Positions 59,138 to 64,000 of a DNA stretch of 64,000 nucleotides are shown here, piece by piece (position 1 is the stretch's first letter; every line of letters begins with the position of its first letter). Origin of the DNA: Vicugna pacos (taxonomy: Eukaryota > Chordata > Mammalia > Artiodactyla > Camelidae). The stretch covers positions 26,161,501-26,225,500 of the forward strand of contig NC_133006.1 in NCBI RefSeq assembly GCF_048564905.1. The letters are read 5' to 3'. A model generated the notes under the pieces. It was not told the origin of the DNA. It ran no database searches and saw only the letters and a program-made list of their open reading frames with translations. Position numbers and translations under genes: made by a program.

Positions 59138-60032
59138 AGGCAATCAAAGGAAAAATAAACAAGTGGTACTACACCAAACTAAAAACCTTTTGCACAGCAA
59201 AGGAAAACATCAACAATATGAAAAGGGAGAAAATATTTCCAAACTGTTTATCTGATAAGGGGTTAATATCCAAAATATATAAAGAACTCATACAACTAGA
59301 TAGCAAAAAACCAAACAATCCCATTTTATAATAGGAAGAGGATCTAATGGACATTTTCCCAAAGAAGGCGTACAGATGGCCAATAGATACAGGAAAAGAT
59401 GCTCAACATCACTAGTCATAAGGGAAATGCAAATCAAAACCAAAATGAAATATAACCTCACATCTGTTAGAATGGCTATTATCAAAAAGACAAGAAATAA
59501 CAAGTGTTGTTGAGGATGCGAAGAAAAGGGAACACTTGTACACTGTTGGTAGGAATACAAATTAATGCAGCCATCATGGAACGTTCCTCAGAAAATTTAA
59601 AACAGAACTACCATATGATCCAGCAATTCCACTTCTGGGTAATTATCCAAGAAAAAAAGAACACTAAGTCAAAAAGATGTGTGTACCCTTATGTTCACTG
59701 CAACATTGTTTACAATAGCCAAGGCATGGAAACAACCTAAGTGTCCATCAATGGATGAATATATGAAGAAAATAAGACATGAGGATGTAAGATACAGCAT
59801 GGTGAGCATAGTTAATAATACTATATTGCATATTTGAAAGTTGCTAAGAGAATAGATCTTAAAATTCTCAACCCAAGGAGAAAAATGTAACAATGTATGG
59901 TGATGGATGTTAACTAGACTTACTGTAGTGTTCATTTTGCAATATCTACAAATATTGAATCATTACCTTTTATACCTGAAACTAATATAATGTCATATGT
60001 CAATTATACCTCAATAAAAATATTGACCAAAA
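59138..60032 (+). mobile_element. 5'-truncated L1 with target-site duplication
   Basis: An 895-bp L1 3' end. It starts in the ORF2 C-terminal region ([10 protein letters not shown]-like text near 59190-59220) and ends 'cctcaataaaaatattgacc' plus a short A run. A 17-bp direct duplication flanks it: AAGAATCACAATAATAG at 59121-59137 and 60033-60049. The perfect duplication suggests it is younger than the other L1 copies here. Confidence 0.9.
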
Positions 60033-60224
60033 AAGAATCACAATAATAGAATAATACAGAAACTCTTGTTTATATCAATGTTTGGGGACTCCTTTCTCTG
60101 ATACTCCCTTTTTGCACTCATTCCTCCCAATTCAACTCTGACCCAAGCTCTGACAGGCCTGGACTTCCCTCAATATGCAAAGGCAAGAATCTCTCAGACT
60201 ATGTCTTTGCTCACTAATACAAAG

Positions 60225-60235
60225 TATATAAAAGG
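60225..60235 (+). promoter_or_regulatory. TATA-box-like motif, orphan
   Basis: TATATAAAAGG with the octamer-like ATGCAAAG about 50 bp upstream (near 60176). No gene is recognised downstream, so this may be chance or a relic. Confidence 0.2.
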
Positions 60236-60249
60236 CCAGAGACAGAACT

Positions 60250-61612
60250 CAGAGCTGGATGAACCAATGAAGTGAATGACACATTCCTTTCTCCTTGTTT
60301 TATCAGGCAGTGGAAGACATTGGTTTGTTTGTTTATTTGCTTTTAACTTTGTAAACATTGTGGATTGCTAATAAGGGCTGGAATCCTTCTATATCAATGA
60401 TTTTAAGCTTGAAGAGAGTTTTCCTTGGACCTTCTGAGGTGGTATGGTACAGCTGACACAACCCTCTCATTTCATCTCATATTATCATATGGGATACATA
60501 TGAACATAGGAAGGGCCAACTTGATCAGCCTCAGACTTTGGTATCTGCAGGGCTTCCTGGAACCAATCCCTGTAGATGAGATACAAAGGGATGGTTATTT
60601 ATTTTGATGGCTCACAGTAGGGGTTTTAGGGTGTTTATAAATTAATTCTATTTTAAAACCTACTTCAGGATTTAACTTCATCTCTGGTTCCAGAAGCCTT
60701 CACAGACTTTCAACACAGCTCCCCAAATACCTATCTGGAACTTGCTTTAATGAGTTCTTAAACAATCCACTACCTTATCCCTGTAGAGTCTGACAGGGTC
60801 TCACTGACTTGGTATATTGTATGCACTTGACTCAGTGCATAGCATATGATACGTCATCAGGAAAGAAATTTCTTTAGTGGGTAGTTAGAACTCTTGATCA
60901 AAATACTTCCTTATTAAAACCAGTGTCGTGTTCAAATTCCAAACTCCATGTATTTGCACTAGGGTTTTCCAAACTTACTTCAAGAAGAACTTGTCTTAAT
61001 ATTAACTACCCTTTGGTTCTAGACCTGAAGCTCTTACCTGGACAGTCAGATTCAATGGGTTTGGAATGGGGCTTATATTCAGCAGACAAAACAATGCTCT
61101 CTAACGAGTAATAAAACGTATGGATACTATCTTTGTAGAGTTGTGAGACATGGTTCATGGGGCTGCATTCTCCCCACTTCTATTACTCTACTTTCTTTCC
61201 TCTTTGATTTTTCTTTCTAGATCTAAAAGAAATGTCATCTTTTGAGCATAAGTAGTGACAAAATGAGTTGGGTCTGGAAATGTGAGTGTGTATTCCTGTA
61301 GCATCACGTGCTTTTTTGAGGTCATAGTATTCCTCATTTTAATGCAAGTCCATAAGGATCAGGAATGGTTCAGTGTTTCCTTAACCTCTGGTTATAATGT
61401 GTGTCACAAACGAGTGATTAGATAATAATTTTTGAAAATAAATTTTCAATATATGTATTTTTTTACCAAGAAGCATTACAGGGATACATTTCCTTTCTTT
61501 AACACCTGGCCCCCTATTTCATGGGTTAAAAACTATTCATAATCTTCTAGGGACTAGCAAAGATAATTAATTTACTACAGTAATACTTAACTTGTGGAGC
61601 TGTATGCCCACC
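60250..61612. other. No gene recognised
   Basis: AT-rich intergenic DNA with short chance frames (60-62 codons). Nothing assigned. Confidence 0.4.
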
Positions 61613-61695
61613 ACCGGGATGGCCGAGTGGTTAAGGCGTTGGACTTAAGATCCAATGGACGCATGTCCGCGTGGGTTCGAACCCCACTCCCGGTA
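61613..61695 (+). tRNA. tRNA-Leu-TAA: tRNA-Leu (TAA)
   Basis: An 83-nt type II tRNA. ACCGGGA pairs with TCCCGGT, the discriminator is A, the D-arm is GGCCGAGTGG, and the anticodon loop CTTAAGA gives TAA. The variable arm is around GGACGCATGTCC, and the B box GGTTCGAACCC is intact. TTTT follows at about 61715. It stands alone about 20 kb from the palindrome. Confidence 0.98.
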
Positions 61696-62413
61696 GAGGA
61701 TTTCTTTAGCGTGTGTTTTACCTGAAAATGAAAATTCATTGTGCGAAGTTGGGAAATATTTCGGCATACAGTTGGCCTTGAATCTTTTTTTTAACCAATC
61801 TGACAGACTGTCTGTAATTGGTGGATTTAGATAATTTACATATCATGTAACTATGGACATATTTCTATCAAAATCTATTGTTTTATTATTTGTTTTTTAA
61901 GTGTCCCTTTCGTTCTTCGTTCATTTCTTTTTATCTCTTTCTTCCTGTCTCTGAAATACATGAGCATTTTATATGATTTGATTTTATCCCCAGCATTATC
62001 TTCATTTATCGCCTTTGTAAAAGCGAAATTCCTCTCTGGATTTATTTCCTTTAGCAAAACAGGTTCTAATGTAGGTCTTTTTCTAAAAATGAAGTAGCAG
62101 CGAAAGTGAACTTTTGAAAAATGGGGGATACCTTCACTTCATTATCTTGGGAAAGTACTTGGCCACTATCTCTTCAAATATTTTTTCTGACAAATATATT
62201 AATCAACAACTCTTCAGTACTGTTTTTAATCTTTTTTTTTTTTAACTGAGGTTTCTCAGCTTGGGTAGTTTCTAGATCTACCTTCAAGTTTATCCCTTCT
62301 TTTCTGAGCTTTACAGAGTCTACTAGTTAGCTTATTAAAGGGTTTTTTTTATCTGTTACTATGAGTGCGTTTTTGTTTTGTTTTTTGTTTGTTTTTTTTG
62401 GAGGGGTTATTCG
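61696..62413. other. No gene recognised
   Basis: AT-rich DNA with T-runs at about 62227-62245 and 62340-62400. The minus-strand frame at 61875-62057 is low-complexity Lys-rich text and not a gene. Confidence 0.4.
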
Positions 62414-62482
62414 GTTTATTTATTTATTTTTAATGGAGGTACCGGGAATTGATGCTCTACCACTGAGCTATACCCTCCTCTC
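62414..62482 (-). mobile_element. tRNA-derived SINE, internally deleted
   Basis: The plus strand shows the tail complement (TTTATTTATTTATTTTTAATGGAGGTACCGGG) then jumps to 'gctctaccactgagctatacc'. The middle, between B and A boxes, is missing. Confidence 0.8.
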
Positions 62483-62599
62483 ACCTATGAGTGTGTTTTA
62501 AAAAACATTTAGCATACTTATTTGACTTTTAGTTTCCAACAATCTATTGAAATGTCTCATCTGTTCATGTATGTGGGTAACCTGTGGACCTAGTATTTT

Positions 62600-62780
62600 G
62601 GGTTGATATCTAAAGTAGAAGTCTTATGGGACTGAGCCCTTAACCTGTGAGATCTGATGCTATTTCCACATAGATGGTGTCTGAATTGAGTTAAACAATA
62701 GAGCACCCAGCTAGTGGTAAAGTGTTCTGTATAACTAGTAAAGGAGACTGACAGGAGGAAAAACAGTTTTTTTCTAATAC
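62600..62780 (+). mobile_element. LTR-type fossil fragment, related to 1861-2540
   Basis: Shares 'gagcccttaacctgtgagatctgatgctat', 'aattgagttaa' and 'aaaggagactgacagg' with the left-end element, at clearly diverged identity. An ancient broken relic. Confidence 0.4.
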
Positions 62781-63568
62781 ACCTCTCAGCCCCAAATTCA
62801 CCCCTTTAGACTGCTTTTTGAAATGGGATCTGGGTCTTTTAAATATTTATTTTCTTCTGCCAGCTGGCACTGAAATTTTATTAGTAGAGGGTGCAGGAGG
62901 ACATAGTAGGGGAAAAAGAGTTTTGCTTTCTGGTTCTAGGAGCTCCTTCAGCCCTCAGAGTCTCCAGTGTCCAGCTCCATTCTACTGACTTTCACAATAG
63001 TAGGGAAAAGAAATTGGCTATTCATTGTTCCATTCACAAATACTTATTGAACATCACATCATCATATGTGGTAAATATTCCAGGATGCAAAAAAGAATGA
63101 AGACCAGTTGTGGGGATCATACAAGATAAAAAACAGAGGTTTCCAGTAATGGCTGGAGCTCTTATTGCAAACTCTCAAATGGTAAAGTCATAGATTAAAG
63201 ACAAAATATGTAATGATTGCAAAGCAAATCACTGATAATCTCATTGCATATGAGATAAGCATTGTCATCAGATGAGAATTCTGAATTGCTTGGTGTCCAA
63301 GTAATAGTTTTTGGTGCTTCACTCACGCCATGTGTGGAATGATTTTTTTCATGCAACATTTTGCATAGTCCATCCAGTTTTCCCCTCTCTTGTTTTAAAA
63401 CTCCCATTGCTTACCACCTTCAGAAACCACATCTATAAACAGCAGGCTCTTAGTTTGCCACATCATATAACAATTGAACAACACAGGTTTTGTCAAGGAT
63501 AAATTCCCCAAACTGTGTTTAATGAAATGAGGGTTAACACTTTTCAAAATTATAAAGCCTGCAGAGAG
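62781..63568. other. No gene recognised; possible L2 fragment
   Basis: About 63025-63110 resembles a reverse L2 3' end ('ttccattcacaaatacttattgaac'). The rest shows nothing assignable. Confidence 0.4.
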
Positions 63569-63641
63569 AGACCCACGAAATTGCAAGCCAGGATCTTCTG
63601 TTTACTAAGCAGGCTCTTTAACCAGCCAAACCACAAAATCC
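63569..63641 (-). pseudogene. tRNA-Thr-derived pseudogene
   Basis: The minus strand aligns to tRNA-Thr-AGT (GTGGTTTGGCTGGTTAAAG, loop around TTAGTAA, AGATCCTGG), but the T-arm is destroyed (GGCTTGCAATTT instead of GGGTTCGAATCC) and the acceptor is unpaired. Confidence 0.8.
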
Positions 63642-63724
63642 TCTCGAATAGAAAAAGAAAAACAAGTAAAGAAATACAGTATGAAAAAATTCATTTTTAC
63701 ACACTAGGAATTGCTTTTAGAGAA

Positions 63725-64000
63725 GAATACTCATATTTTTTTTTCTCTGTGATTTATCATAACATTTTGTGTATATTTCCCTGTGCTATACAGTGTAATC
63801 TTGTTTATCTGTTCTACAATTTTGAAATCCCAGTCTATCCCTGCCCACCCTCTACCCCGCCCCCCCCCGGTAACCACAAGTCTGTATTCTCTGTCCATGA
63901 GTCCATTTCTGTCCTGTATTTATGCTTTGTTTTTGTTTGTTTGTTTGTTTCTGTTTTTTAGATTCCACATATGAGCGATCTCATATGGTATTTTTCTTTC
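63725..64000 (-). mobile_element. L1 LINE 3' end, continues past the window
   Basis: Reverse-oriented L1 3' UTR: 'ccctgtgctatacagt', 'taaccacaagtctgtattctc', 'gattccacatatgagcgat' and 'tatggtatttttctttc'. It runs off the right edge. Confidence 0.85.

Overview
This is mammalian nuclear DNA, most likely from a camelid. Three copies of a tRNA-derived SINE (about 45.1, 55.9 and 62.4 kb) match the camelid Vic-1 type as I remember it, with A/B boxes, an ACCTCCATT-like junction and a TAAA-rich tail. The host gene PRSS16 lies beside a dense tRNA gene cluster. In human the same pairing is found at 6p22.1 in the extended MHC class I region, so this looks like the orthologous locus. No bacterial-type genes are present, and nearly all long open frames are chance frames.

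The dominant structure is a giant palindrome. The left arm (3691-19650) and the inverted right arm (22835-38811) are about 16 kb each and almost identical. Reading by eye I found four single-base differences plus length changes in three simple repeats. A 3.18 kb spacer separates the arms. Each arm carries the same seven tRNA genes in mirror order: Thr-AGT, Val-TAC, Arg-ACG, Ile-AAT, Val-CAC, Ile-AAT and initiator Met-CAT. The spacer adds one Ser-GCT, and an isolated Leu-TAA lies at 61.6 kb, giving 16 intact-looking tRNA genes. The near-identity begins exactly at the first base of tRNA-Thr and ends 27 bp beyond the 3' end of tRNA-iMet. Outside the Thr gene the two sides are still inverted copies of each other (1-3690 against 38812-about 41640) but are much more diverged, about 90% in the best stretch I counted. 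The locus therefore has an old outer stratum and a homogenised inner stratum. The arms also hold CpG-rich DNA, L1 and L2 relics and simple repeats, but no protein gene I can support.

Right of the palindrome, PRSS16 (thymus-specific serine protease, peptidase family S28) occupies 44260-51894 on the minus strand. I could place 12 coding exons with GT-AG introns and a continuous phase, giving a predicted 501-residue protein. Its catalytic Ser/Asp/His motifs are kept, but it stops about 12 codons earlier than the human protein as I recall it.

Upstream of PRSS16 (52-64 kb) is repeat-rich intergenic DNA. It holds L2, L1 and SINE copies, a 5'-truncated L1 with a 17-bp target-site duplication, degenerate tRNA-Ile and tRNA-Thr copies, and two collinear fragments of a third, old copy of the palindrome-arm sequence. 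Most repeat boundaries are estimates made by eye.
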